42,330 nucleotides of DNA from Pseudomonadota bacterium. Lineage in GTDB: Bacteria; Pseudomonadota; Alphaproteobacteria; Rhodospirillales; Magnetospirillaceae. Where the stretch lies: assembly GCA_021781575.1 (NCBI GenBank), contig JAJXWP010000037.1, positions 1 through 42,330 on the forward strand, read 5' to 3'. The translations under genes and the position numbers were made by a program. Below the pieces are notes generated by a model that had not been told where the DNA came from, ran no database searches, and saw only the letters and a list, made by a program, of their open reading frames with translations. Every line of letters starts with the position of its first letter. Position 1 is the stretch's first letter. This document shows positions 7,985-15,790 of the stretch, piece after piece.

Positions 7985-8298
7985 ATTTAGCCACCATCCA
8001 CCAACCGCAGCTTCGGCGTTTTCTTGGACTGCTGCGGCCGGACCGTCGCCTTCGGAGTGATTGTCGGATCCTTGAGCGCCATAGCCAGGACCTGCCGGAG
8101 ATCGGACTCGGCATTGAGACCTTCAACCAGTTCACGTCTCCAATGGTCCCGGGTCGCATCGGCCCCTTCGTGTTGAACGACAGGTCTTCGGGAGTTCCTC
8201 GGTGCCTCGGCAGGTCGCGCTGGCAGCGCTCGTAACCGTGGTGGAAGGCCGATTAGGGACTTTTAGGGTCTGGCTCGCGTCGGCGGTTTGTCTGCCTG
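7985..8298. other. Gap between the small operon and repA 3' end
   Basis: No gene with a ribosome binding site is visible on either strand. It may hold terminators for the converging operons; no strong hairpin recognised. Confidence 0.35.
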
Positions 8299-8314
8299 TG
8301 TTCAAATTTGAACA
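8299..8314. repeat. 16-bp perfect palindrome, copy 1
   Basis: TGTTCAAATTTGAACA, directly after the repA stop (8316). An identical 16-mer is at 10904-10919. Confidence 0.8.
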
Positions 8315-8315
8315 T

Positions 8316-9338
8316 TCAGGCCTGAGAGTCTCCCACCTTCTTGACCTGGTAAATTTTTGACCGTGCGACAGCTGGAGGTGATGGTAGCAAAATGATCCCT
8401 CCGGGAGTGACTTCGACACGTGCTTCGGGATACACCGCTAAGGCGGATTGGAGCACAGGCAAAAATTTCTGCCGAAAGTTGGCCAGCTTTCGATAAGCCG
8501 CTCCAGGTCCAAATTGATCCCGAAGTTGCGCCCAGGAAAGTTCTATCTTGGTTTCGAGACTCCACAATCGATAGCATAGCCAGATATAAACATCGATTGC
8601 CCAGCTTTCGTTGCTGATTGCTCGAATAGCGGACTCGTTCAGGGGGACTGGGTGCTTGCGCAGGGCGTCATAGAAGGTCTCGGAAAGAACGATTTCATCT
8701 TCCCATAAACGAGGTTGTCGCGGATCGGCAATATCGTCGTCGCTGAAAATTACCCCGCCGGTAACGATGAAATCTTGTTTGAACGGTGTTCCTTTCTGTC
8801 CCGGCATGGCGAATGCCAGGGTGGCTGCACGGATTCTGTTGGCTTGTTCTTTGACTGCCTTATAGTTCGGCCCCCCGATGGGGACTCCCATGCGATTGAG
8901 CCACTCATAAAGGCTGCTTCCCAATTTGATGGTTCTGCTTCCATGAAGCAGGCACTGAGTTTGCAGGTAAAGCATGATCAGTCGCGCGCGGGAGCCGAAG
9001 GGCACTCCAAATTCTTGCCACTTTCCACCAATCGGGAGCCGGCCGGGTTCGATTCGGAGCATGAATTTGCCATCAGCCAGGGTTCTCTCCCATGCATCGG
9101 TAATCTTTGGAAGGGCTTTATGGGGGAGAGACAAAACGGCGAAACCAGAATATGAGATGTTGAACGCGGTCGAAGCGTCCAACATGACTTGAGAAGCTTT
9201 TTCGACCTGATCAAAGATGTCGGCCGCCAATCGTTCTCGAGTCTTGGGTGGTAAGAGAACGTCGTCAAGCCTGGCGAGAAGTTCACATTTCGTTTGTTCT
9301 TTGCCCAAACGGGCGACTAGATCGTGAATTTCAGCCAT
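8316..9338 (-). CDS. repA: Plasmid replication initiator, RepA_C family
   Basis: About 340 residues from the ATG at 9338, which follows GGGGGAGAGA; the frame extends upstream to 9419 but the stronger ribosome site selects 9338. Family landmarks are present: GVPFGSRARLIMLYLQTQ, WLNRMGVPIGGPNYKAVKEQ, MPGQKGTPFKQ, HPVPLNESAI, WAIDVYIWLCYRLWSLE, SWAQLRDQFG. These match the RepA_C (Pfam PF04796-type) initiators common on alphaproteobacterial plasmids, which bind iterons and open the origin. Candidate iterons lie upstream (9570-10610). The gene reads away from that region. Confidence 0.88.
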   Translation of the reverse strand: MAEIHDLVARLGKEQTKCELLARLDDVLLPPKTRERLAADIFDQVEKASQVMLDASTAFNISYSGFAVLSLPHKALPKITDAWERTLADGKFMLRIEPGRLPIGGKWQEFGVPFGSRARLIMLYLQTQCLLHGSRTIKLGSSLYEWLNRMGVPIGGPNYKAVKEQANRIRAATLAFAMPGQKGTPFKQDFIVTGGVIFSDDDIADPRQPRLWEDEIVLSETFYDALRKHPVPLNESAIRAISNESWAIDVYIWLCYRLWSLETKIELSWAQLRDQFGPGAAYRKLANFRQKFLPVLQSALAVYPEARVEVTPGGIILLPSPPAVARSKIYQVKKVGDSQA

Positions 9339-9484
9339 GGCAGTCTCTCCCCCGCCCCTTACTTCAAGAGGAGTATGGTGTGATCCAATCTGTTTTACCA
9401 CTTGATATCTGGTATCCACCCCTGTGTCCGCCGAGGGGCAAAAGCGGAGCGGCTAAACGGGTATCGGGGGCATTTTGCACAAAT

Positions 9485-9535
9485 GGTGGTGTGTTGGGGT
9501 GTCTTTTGAAGGCGGTTTTTGGATGGGTGGTGTGT
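9485..9535. repeat. Direct repeats GGTGGTGTGT upstream of repA
   Basis: GGTGGTGTGT occurs at 9485-9494 and 9526-9535, 41 bp apart, about 150-200 bp upstream of the repA start. Could be binding sites in the repA control region. Confidence 0.45.
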
Positions 9536-9577
9536 CCCGGCTTTGAAATTCCTTCTTAACGGAACGTGGTGAGGCGC

Positions 9578-9614
9578 GGTAACCAAAAAACAGGCGGGGT
9601 AACCAGAGAACAAG
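9578..9614 (+). repeat. Tandem iteron-like motifs 1 and 2
   Basis: GGTAACCAAAAAACAGG at 9578-9594 and GGTAACCAGAGAACAAG at 9598-9614, start-to-start spacing 20 bp. Confidence 0.55.
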
Positions 9615-9837
9615 TGGCATTGTGAGGCCGTGTCTTTGAGCCGTGGGTTTTTTTATGATCGTTTGATCTGAGAGCAATAGGGGTTGCTGAGAGTCTCCTC
9701 CTTGTCCTGCCTTTCCAAGGGCGTCGCATCAGCCCGGCCGGACGGTCAAATGTTGTGATTTGATGGGGGCTTGTCGTCAGCAGGGAGAATCTCGCAAGGA
9801 TGGTTAGCGGATATTCTACTGGGAGCGTTACATCTCG

Positions 9838-9854
9838 AGTAACCAGATAACAGC
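9838..9854 (+). repeat. Iteron-like motif 3
   Basis: AGTAACCAGATAACAGC, same orientation as motifs 1 and 2. Confidence 0.5.
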
Positions 9855-9987
9855 GGTTGTCGTGCTGCGTAGCAAGCGCTGGCGTGCAGGCCAGGCAATG
9901 GTTTGCCGGCGCGGAGCGCGGGCGATTAGAAGGTTGCCGGTCCTGCGGCGGCGCTGCGGCTGCCTCGTGGCATCGATTGGCCAACCA

Positions 9988-10367
9988 TGAACTACTCCAA
10001 CCAAGGCCGTTGAGCGTCCGTGGATGGAGTTTCGGCGGCAGGCAGACCAATGTCTGTGCTTGTCTCCGCCTGACGGGCCAGTTCCTGACCCGTTGACGCC
10101 GCAATGCTCCGGGACCTCGAGGCGCACGCCAGAGAGCGCGTCGACGCCTGGGGCGGCCGGCTGATCGAGGTCAACGGCGAACCCGATCATGTGCATCTGC
10201 TGTTCACCCTGCTGCCGAAACATGTCCTGGCCGATTTCGTCGACGCGCTAAAGATCGGTGCGTCTCGGGGATTGCGAGCTGACCACGAGGAACAGGTGCT
10301 GGACGTTTATTCTAAACCCATCTTTTGGCGCCTTCTTCTTTGTCCCGTCATGTGGTTGTCCGGCTAA
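9988..10367 (+). mobile_element. IS605-type relic: right end joined to a tnpA fragment
   Basis: Starts ATGAACTACTCCAACCAAGG, nearly identical to the reverse complement of the right end at 42220-42330. At the shared GACGCC it jumps into tnpA (MLRDLEAHARERVDAWGGRL, then GEPDHVHLLFTL), so the tnpB body and the first third of tnpA are missing relative to the intact copy at 40484-42330. The tnpA frame diverges after YSKP and ends at 10367. Plus-strand direction is that of tnpA. Confidence 0.8.
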
Positions 10368-10474
10368 TCGTGAGGGATGCGGTGGGATGATGTGCTGTTG
10401 GCGCGCTGATTGGGGCAGAGTGGCGAGGCGGTGCCAATATATGTATTGGTTATTTGATAATATATTATTTGTAT

Positions 10475-10547
10475 GGTCTACCAGAGTTCAGGGGATAAGG
10501 GGGAATTGGTCTACCAGAGTTCATGACGCAGGCAACCAGACAACAAG
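10475..10547 (+). repeat. GGTCTACCAGAGTTCA direct repeats and iteron-like motif 4
   Basis: GGTCTACCAGAGTTCA at 10475-10490 and 10508-10523 (33 bp apart), then GGCAACCAGACAACAAG at 10531-10547. All share a CCAGA core with the other motifs. Confidence 0.5.
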
Positions 10548-10594
10548 AATGCGAGAAACTACAATTCAGTAGATAAGTTGTCATTATAGGGGGT

Positions 10595-10610
10595 GTAACC
10601 ACATATCATG
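10595..10610 (+). repeat. Diverged iteron-like motif 5
   Basis: GTAACCACATATCATG shares GTAACCA with the others; weaker match. Confidence 0.3.
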
Positions 10611-10693
10611 GGGCAATTAGTGTTGATAAAATGATGAAAATGTGCGCGGCGCATGCTATTCTCCTGTTGTGAATGGGCCTTTTCTGAAGTGCG

Positions 10694-10750
10694 CCTATCC
10701 GCGCCTACTACCTATAGAATAGGTATGGCTATGGGCATTAAGCGGATAGG
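10694..10750. repeat. Nested inverted repeats upstream of scpA
   Basis: Outer arms CCTATCCGC (10694-10702) and GCGGATAGG (10742-10750) enclose an inner palindrome ACCTAT-AGA-ATAGGT (10710-10724). In a region of about 400 bp without genes, this may be a small structured RNA, partition site or operator. Confidence 0.4.
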
Positions 10751-10903
10751 TCCGTTCGGAAGGAGGCGCCGCTAACGCAGCGCTATCGTCCGTAAAATGT
10801 TGGCAGTCGCTATAGCCTATTATAAGCGTAGAGCGGCCGTGGCACTGTCTTTTGACCCCGGCGCGATGTGCCGTTAAGTGATGTTTTTCTTGGGGTGGGT
10901 GGG

Positions 10904-10919
10904 TGTTCAAATTTGAACA
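10904..10919. repeat. 16-bp perfect palindrome, copy 2
   Basis: TGTTCAAATTTGAACA, identical to 8299-8314, about 100 bp upstream of the scpA start. A centromere-like or operator site is possible. Confidence 0.8.
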
Positions 10920-11015
10920 AAGGCGGGCTTTGTCGGCGGGCCGCCAGATGTGGCAGGTGCGGGCATGTAGGGCGGTCAATAGCCATTGGCCGCTGCCGGA
11001 GGCCGCGGAGACGCC

Positions 11016-11816
11016 ATGAGCGATCTGGAAGGATGGCCGGAGCAGGCCGGCGCCTGTGACTTCGATACCTCCATACGGCCGAGTGTTGAAGGGTTTGTGG
11101 TCGACATCAGCGGGTATGAGGGGCGGCTCGATGTCCTTTTGGCGTTGGCGCGCGACAAGAAGGTCGACCTTGCCCGATTGTCGATGGTTGAACTGGTCGA
11201 CCAGTACCTAGCGTTCTTCGCCTCGCACTGCGAGAAGGATCTTGAATTGACGGCGGACTATTTGGTGATGGCCGCCTGGCTGAGCTACCTGAAGTCCCGC
11301 CTGCTGCTGCCGGCATCTGCGGTCGACGCCGACGAACCAAGCGGTGTCGAGGTGGCGGAGGCCTTAGCAGACCAGTTGCGGCGCTTGCGGGCGATGGAAG
11401 AAGCGGCGGCCGCGTGGCTTGCGCGGCCGCGATTGGGGCGCGACCATTTCGTGGGCGGGCTGCCGGACTCGGTGCGCCGGCAGCAGCGCCCGGCGTGGGC
11501 GCATGGCTATTACGATTTTCTAATGACATGCATCCCCGATGTCCCAAAACTACCACCGGTGTTGCGCTTGGCGCCGATCGACCTCTGCTCGGTCGGCGAG
11601 GCGATCGCCCGGCTTGAGACGTTTCTAGCCGAGCGCCCCGAATGGATACTCCTGCAGGACTGTCTGCCGGCGGGGCTGAAGGGCGTGAAGGCTCGATCGG
11701 CCTTGGCCGCTCACTTGGTCGCCTCCCTGGAACTCTGCCGCCAGGGCAAGGTCGGTGTGCGGCAGGATGAGGGGGTATTTTTTCCGATTTGGGTGCGGCG
11801 GCACCCTCAGTCGTAG
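11016..11816 (+). CDS. scpA: Segregation and condensation protein A (plasmid paralog)
   Basis: A 266-residue kleisin. Family landmarks: FVVDISGYEGRLDVLLALAR (N-terminal SMC-binding helix), KKVDLARLSMVELVDQYL, YLVMAAWLSYLKSRLLLP, and C-terminal winged helix (VKARSALAAHLVASLELCRQ, then GVFFPIWVRR). ATG at 11016 is chosen over 10986 because GGAG lies just upstream. ScpA bridges the heads of SMC and binds ScpB. No smc is in the window, so it would have to use a chromosomal or distant SMC. It meets scpB tail to tail with a 10-bp overlap. Confidence 0.88.
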   Translation: MSDLEGWPEQAGACDFDTSIRPSVEGFVVDISGYEGRLDVLLALARDKKVDLARLSMVELVDQYLAFFASHCEKDLELTADYLVMAAWLSYLKSRLLLPASAVDADEPSGVEVAEALADQLRRLRAMEEAAAAWLARPRLGRDHFVGGLPDSVRRQQRPAWAHGYYDFLMTCIPDVPKLPPVLRLAPIDLCSVGEAIARLETFLAERPEWILLQDCLPAGLKGVKARSALAAHLVASLELCRQGKVGVRQDEGVFFPIWVRRHPQS

Positions 11817-12514
11817 AGGAGCGGCTCCGGCGGCTCGTCGTCCGCCGCCGCAGGGCCGGTGCTCGCTTCCGCTTGCATGGATTTGGCCAGAGCCTTTCTT
11901 TGGGCTATCATCTTTTCCTTATTGAGCAGCCCCTCGGCTTCCAGCCTTTGCCAATCTGGCAGGTCCTGGAGACTCTCGCAAAACGTCTCGGTGAGGAACT
12001 CCGGGGTGGTTACGTACATCGGCGGCGCTCCGGGCTCGCCGCTACGGGGGCCGATGGCGATCAGGCCGACGCGGCGGAGCTTGGCCAGGACTTCGCTGTC
12101 CACGTCTTTGCCGGCAATCTTCTTGCCGATGATCCAGCCGATTTCACCGCGGGTGATCGGCTGGTAATAGGCGATGGTCATCAGCACCGCCGCCTCAGCC
12201 GGCGCCAGTTCGCGGAACGGCGGCTTGAGGGCATGCTGGACTGCAAGTGCCACCTCGGCCCGGGTGCGCAGCAGGTAGCCGCCGGAGGTGAAGACGATCT
12301 CATAGGGCCGCGGCCGCAATTCCGCCTGGATGTCGTTGATCAGCAGGTCGAGGTTGGCATCGGCCCCGACAATGGCGGCCAGGACAGGGCCAGGGACCGG
12401 CTCCTTGGCGACGAACAGTACAGCCTCCACCCGGGCCATCCATTTGCGCCACCGCAGTTCGGGTGGCAGGTCCTCCAGATCGCGGTCGAGAGAAGGGAGA
12501 GAGGTCTTGGCCAT
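11807..12514 (-). CDS. scpB: Segregation and condensation protein B (plasmid paralog)
   Basis: A 235-residue ScpB with two winged-helix domains: VEAVLFVAKEPVPGPVLAAI, YEIVFTSGGYLLRTR, LAPAEAAVLMTIAYYQPITR (the ALxxLAxIAYxQPxTR family motif) and VLAKLRRVGLIAIGP. A charged C-terminal extension follows. The gene is opposite in strand to scpA, unlike the usual same-strand scpAB operon, and lies 4 bp after the DUF1403-like gene, with which it probably forms an operon. Confidence 0.88.
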   Translation of the reverse strand: MAKTSLPSLDRDLEDLPPELRWRKWMARVEAVLFVAKEPVPGPVLAAIVGADANLDLLINDIQAELRPRPYEIVFTSGGYLLRTRAEVALAVQHALKPPFRELAPAEAAVLMTIAYYQPITRGEIGWIIGKKIAGKDVDSEVLAKLRRVGLIAIGPRSGEPGAPPMYVTTPEFLTETFCESLQDLPDWQRLEAEGLLNKEKMIAQRKALAKSMQAEASTGPAAADDEPPEPLLYD

Positions 12515-12518
12515 TGGC

Positions 12519-13496
12519 TCACAGTCCGTAGAGGCGGGACGTCGCCCGTCCGGTCAGTTCTCTGATCAGCTTCCGCTGCTCTAGCGTTTCCAAAAAGCGG
12601 CGCCGCGCCCGTTGGGTGATGGTCAGCGCCTCGCTGACCTTGGTGTCCGGGCCGCCGGCGCGTACGGCGTCGTTGGCCAGGAGGGCGGCGATGATTACTG
12701 TGGCACCCTTCGCGCGCAGGCCTTCTACGCTGGTCAACGCCGCCGCCCGGTCGCTCAAAGCGACGGCGAGGTCCCAAGCGGCGGCGGCCGCCCGGCCATA
12801 GGCCAGCCAATGCTGTGCCTGCCACAAGGCGATCTCGCGATTGCCGCCTGCCCCGCCCAGGGGGGTAAGAGCCTTGGTCGGGGCGGTGGCCAGCAGCGGG
12901 ACGCCGAGTGGCCAACGGGTGCGTGCTGCCAGCACAGCATCGGCCATCAGATAGGCGAGGGGGAGTGATTCGCGTTTGAGCGGCACCGGTGCGGTGACCA
13001 GCTGCACCGCCGCGGTCAGGGGGCTCTCCGCCGCCGTGATGTCTTCGCGGACCCGCCACAGGGCTTGCAGATCGTCCCCCCACGCGAAACCGAAGCGCAT
13101 CGCGGCCAGGGCCATCTCGTCTTCGGTGTCGGGGGGGCTCCGGCGGGCAAAGGCCCGCCAGAGTTCGACCATTCGTCCGCCCGGGCCGGGGTCGGTGGCT
13201 GCCTCCCGGTGATGAACGGCGTCGCGAAGCGCGACCTCTGTCTCGGGGCGCCCGATGGCTTTGAGACTGCCTACAGCGGCGCGCAAGGCCAGACGGTCGC
13301 GCCATGCGCCACGCCAGTCGCCGACCGCACCAGCAGCGCCCTGCAGGGCCGCCAGGGCGCCGGCAGCCTGGACGAGAAGGGTGTCGCGCGGGGCATCCGC
13401 TTGGGGGCGTGCCCATCCGGGGAACTGGGGCATCTGGGGTCCGCTTCGGGTTGGCCGGAAAGTCAAGCTTATCCTATGACGGCGCTTGCGCAACAT
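12519..13496 (-). CDS. Probable DUF1403 family protein
   Basis: A 325-residue helical, Ala/Arg-rich protein with WRGAWRDRLALRAAVGSLKA, GRPETEVALRDAVHHREAAT, DPGPGGRMVELWRAF, and a C-terminal winged-helix-like end (ALTITQRARRRFLETLEQRK, then LIRELTGRATSRLYGL). Order and neighbourhood (scpB, tyrosine recombinase) resemble DUF1403 proteins of alphaproteobacterial plasmids as I remember them; assignment is from memory. The start may be 13496 or ATG at 13433. Likely the first gene of an operon with scpB; role unknown. Confidence 0.6.
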   Translation of the reverse strand: MLRKRRHRISLTFRPTRSGPQMPQFPGWARPQADAPRDTLLVQAAGALAALQGAAGAVGDWRGAWRDRLALRAAVGSLKAIGRPETEVALRDAVHHREAATDPGPGGRMVELWRAFARRSPPDTEDEMALAAMRFGFAWGDDLQALWRVREDITAAESPLTAAVQLVTAPVPLKRESLPLAYLMADAVLAARTRWPLGVPLLATAPTKALTPLGGAGGNREIALWQAQHWLAYGRAAAAAWDLAVALSDRAAALTSVEGLRAKGATVIIAALLANDAVRAGGPDTKVSEALTITQRARRRFLETLEQRKLIRELTGRATSRLYGL

Positions 13497-13533
13497 ATTT
13501 CCGTCAGAAAGCGCCGGGCAGAGGGGGGTATAG

Positions 13534-13566
13534 ATAGGCCCGATAATCTTCCCTTATCGTGCCTAT
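13534..13566. other. Candidate tyrosine-recombinase crossover site (lox-like)
   Basis: Arms ATAGGCCCGATAA (13534-13546) and TTATCGTGCCTAT (13554-13566) are inverted with one mismatch and flank a 7-bp asymmetric spacer TCTTCCC. This 13-7-13 layout is that of a Cre/Xer-type core site, and it lies 62 bp upstream of a tyrosine recombinase gene, between it and the DUF1403-like gene. Confidence 0.6.
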
Positions 13567-13627
13567 GGTGGTGTGCCCGATTTTTTGGTAGGTTTTCGCC
13601 TGAATTGATCAGGTGAGGTTGCTTGCC

Positions 13628-14665
13628 ATGTCCGACACCTTCCTTCCCGAGCGCGCCCAGCCCTTCGAGCAGCTGGTGGACACCGGCGACCTTGAGCACC
13701 TGGTCAAGAAGGCCAAGCGGCTGGCCAGGAAGGCCAAGGCCGACAACACCAACCTCGCCTACGCGGCCGACTGGAAGCACTACCTGGCCTGGTGCGCGGC
13801 CAGGGGCGTGCCACCGTTGCCGCCCGACCCGCAGGCGATCGGCCTCTACATCACGGCAATGGCCACGGAACCGCGGGCCGGCGGGAAGGATCCGCTGACG
13901 GCCGACACCATCGAGCGGCGGCTCTCCGGGCTCGCCTGGAATTTCCGCCAGCGCGGCATGACGCTCGATCGGGGCGATCGGCACATCAGCGAGGTGATGG
14001 ACGGCATTCGCAACGAGTACGCCCGCCCGCCGGTGCGCAAGGTCGCGGTGCTGGCCCCCGACCTCATCGCCATGCTGGGCGTGCTGCCGACCGGGCTTTC
14101 CGGGCTGCGCGATCGTGCCCTCCTGCTGCTGGGCTTCGCCGGGGCCTTGAGGCGCTCCGAGATCGTCGGCCTCGATTGTGGCCCCAAGGAGACGGAAGAG
14201 GGCAGGGGCTGGGTGGAATTCCTCGAGGACGGCATGGTGCTGCACCTCAAGGGCAAGACCGGCTGGCGGGAAGTGGCCATCGGCCGCGGCTCGAGTGAGC
14301 GCACCTGCCCGGTGGTGGCGCTCAAGGAATGGCTGCGCGTCGCCAAGATCGTCCATGGCCCGATCTTCCGCAAGCTGGCGCCGAAATGCCAGAAGGTGAC
14401 GCTGCGCCGGCTGGCCGGCCAGCACGTGGCGCGGCTGGTGCAGTCGACGGCGCTGGCCGCCGGGGTGCGGGCCGACCTCTCGGAAGGGGCGCGGCGCCGC
14501 GCGTTCGCCGGCCATTCGCTGCGGGCCGGCCTGGCCACCGGCGCCGAAGTCGAGGAGCGCTACGTGCAGGCCCAGCTAGGCCACGCCACGGCCACCATGA
14601 CGCGGCGCTACCAGCGCGACCGCGACCGGTTCAAGGTCAACCTGACCAAGGCGGCCGGGCTGTGA
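13628..14665 (+). CDS. Tyrosine recombinase (phage-integrase family)
   Basis: 345 residues from ATG 13628 (preceded by GGTGAGG). N-terminal core-binding SAM-like domain (NTNLAYAADWKHYLAWCAAR) and catalytic domain with R175 (GALRRSEIVGL), K in LKGKTGWREV, H296-x-x-R299 (GHSLRAG), H319 (LGHA) and nucleophile Y328 (TRRYQRD). All catalytic positions are present, so it should be active. Beside scpAB and a lox-like site it probably resolves plasmid multimers rather than acting as a phage integrase. Confidence 0.88.
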   Translation: MSDTFLPERAQPFEQLVDTGDLEHLVKKAKRLARKAKADNTNLAYAADWKHYLAWCAARGVPPLPPDPQAIGLYITAMATEPRAGGKDPLTADTIERRLSGLAWNFRQRGMTLDRGDRHISEVMDGIRNEYARPPVRKVAVLAPDLIAMLGVLPTGLSGLRDRALLLLGFAGALRRSEIVGLDCGPKETEEGRGWVEFLEDGMVLHLKGKTGWREVAIGRGSSERTCPVVALKEWLRVAKIVHGPIFRKLAPKCQKVTLRRLAGQHVARLVQSTALAAGVRADLSEGARRRAFAGHSLRAGLATGAEVEERYVQAQLGHATATMTRRYQRDRDRFKVNLTKAAGL

Positions 14666-14687
14666 GAGCCGCGCTGGTCACGATACT

Positions 14688-14759
14688 ATGTTAGACGAAA
14701 GTGCGCTTGCCCAGTGATGCCGGGCGGCTTATCCTGCGACGGAACCATGTTGGACGAAA
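14688..14759 (+). repeat. Direct repeat ATGTTrGACGAAA
   Basis: ATGTTAGACGAAA at 14688-14700 and ATGTTGGACGAAA at 14747-14759, 59 bp apart, just after the recombinase and before the unknown gene at 14763. Possibly the edge of an inserted segment. Confidence 0.4.
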
Positions 14760-14762
14760 CCC

Positions 14763-15790
14763 ATGGCGCGGATCACCGGCATCGTCGAGCTTGACAGGCA
14801 GCGCCGTCTGGACGGCGCCGTCGATCTGCTGCTCCAGATGTCCGTCGCCGGCGACGTCCGTTATGTGGCCGTACGCGAGGCCGAGGCCGACCTGGTTGGC
14901 ACCTACGACGAGATCATCAAGGCAAAACCGGCCGGCAAGCTGCAGCGACAGGAGGCCGATCGCTCGGTCACCCGGTTTCTCCGCGTGCCGCGTCGGCGCA
15001 CCCGTCCCGCCGGGCTTGGCGAGCTGCTCAAGATGAGGCCGTCGCTGGCGCACCCTGAGCGCCAACCGGCCGCCATGGACTTCTGGTCCCTGCAGCGCGA
15101 CGACCGGCTGGCGCGCGGCCGCGAGCACCGGCGCAAGCGCGAGTGGCGCATCCACGAAATGGCGACTTTCGTCGACGGTCGTTTCGTCGCCCGGCTGTCT
15201 TGCAGCGTTCCGGACCGGTTGGCCGGCGAACCGACACAATTCGTCATCGAGCGATCGCGTTTCGACCGACAGCGTGTCACCGTCCGCTCCGAATACAGCG
15301 GCAAAAGCCTCGATATCGACCCCGACCTCCTGCAGCGCGCCCTGGAGCGAGAGCGCTTGTGGACATTGCCCGATATGCTGATCGACGTGGCGGACGGCTG
15401 GCGCCTGGAGCGCGACGCGGTTGCGGCCTTCGAGCACGCGCTGCAGTTTGAGACGATCAAGGAACGGCTGGCATTCGGCGCGGCCAATGCGGTGCGCCAA
15501 CCCGGCGCCGACCGCGACACCGATGTCGCGGTGATCGAAGTCTATGAGGGCGACCTGCCGGCCTGGCTCTTAGAGACCAATCGTGGCTGGTATGTCATGG
15601 CGACGACGCGCACGGGGCTCAGCGGTCCGCTCAAGGCCCGCTTCGTTCACAAACTACGACGGCTTGGTGGATGCGCTACGGTTTGGACGGGATGGAATAA
15701 GCGATCACGCCACGGTGGCGTGATTTATTGCAGCGCTAAACTAGAAGACGACTTGTCCATTTTCGGTTTGCTGCTGCAATTTGCAGTTCT
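14763..15790 (+). CDS. Unrecognised protein, 5' piece of a frame-broken region
   Basis: The frame from ATG 14763 reads as protein (ITGIVELDRQRRLDGAVDLL; FVDGRFVARLSCSVPDRLAG; LLETNRGWYVMATTRTGLSG) up to about 15650-15790. After that it becomes a shadow of the frame starting at 15781, although no stop occurs until 16211. The antisense frame 14691-15500 has the composition of a shadow. No family recognised. Ribosome site is weak. Confidence 0.4.
15704..15724. repeat. Near-perfect palindrome inside the frame-broken region
   Basis: Arms ATCACGCCAC (15704-15713) and GTGGCGTGAT (15715-15724) with one base between, bordered by AATAA and TTATT. It lies where the reading frame breaks and may mark an insertion or a terminator. 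Confidence 0.5.

Larger units (their letters stand above)
9570..10610. other. Putative replication origin region
   Basis: The region upstream of repA has no intact gene and contains at least five motifs of the form (G)GTAACCAGAnAACA, a pair of related GGTCTACCAGAGTTCA direct repeats, and an AT-rich tract at 10435-10475 (for example TTTGATAATATATTATTTG). Iterons plus an AT-rich unwinding element next to an initiator gene are the expected form of an oriV. The IS605 relic at 9988 interrupts it. Function is inferred. Confidence 0.5.

Noticed and set aside
12340-13416. 358-codon minus frame overlapping the DUF1403-like gene
   Set aside because: Gly/Arg/Pro-rich shadow; the 12519-13496 frame has family-like segments and correct coupling to scpB.
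8299-13566. ParA/ParB or RepABC partition genes
   Set aside because: No Walker-type ParA or ParB frame is present near repA; only ScpA/ScpB and palindromes are seen.
13469-14515. 348-codon minus frame opposite the tyrosine recombinase
   Set aside because: Shadow of a gene with all catalytic residues in place.
14691-15500. Long minus-strand frame opposite the gene at 14763
   Set aside because: His/Gln/Arg-rich composition typical of an antisense shadow; no ribosome site; the plus frame reads as ordinary protein.
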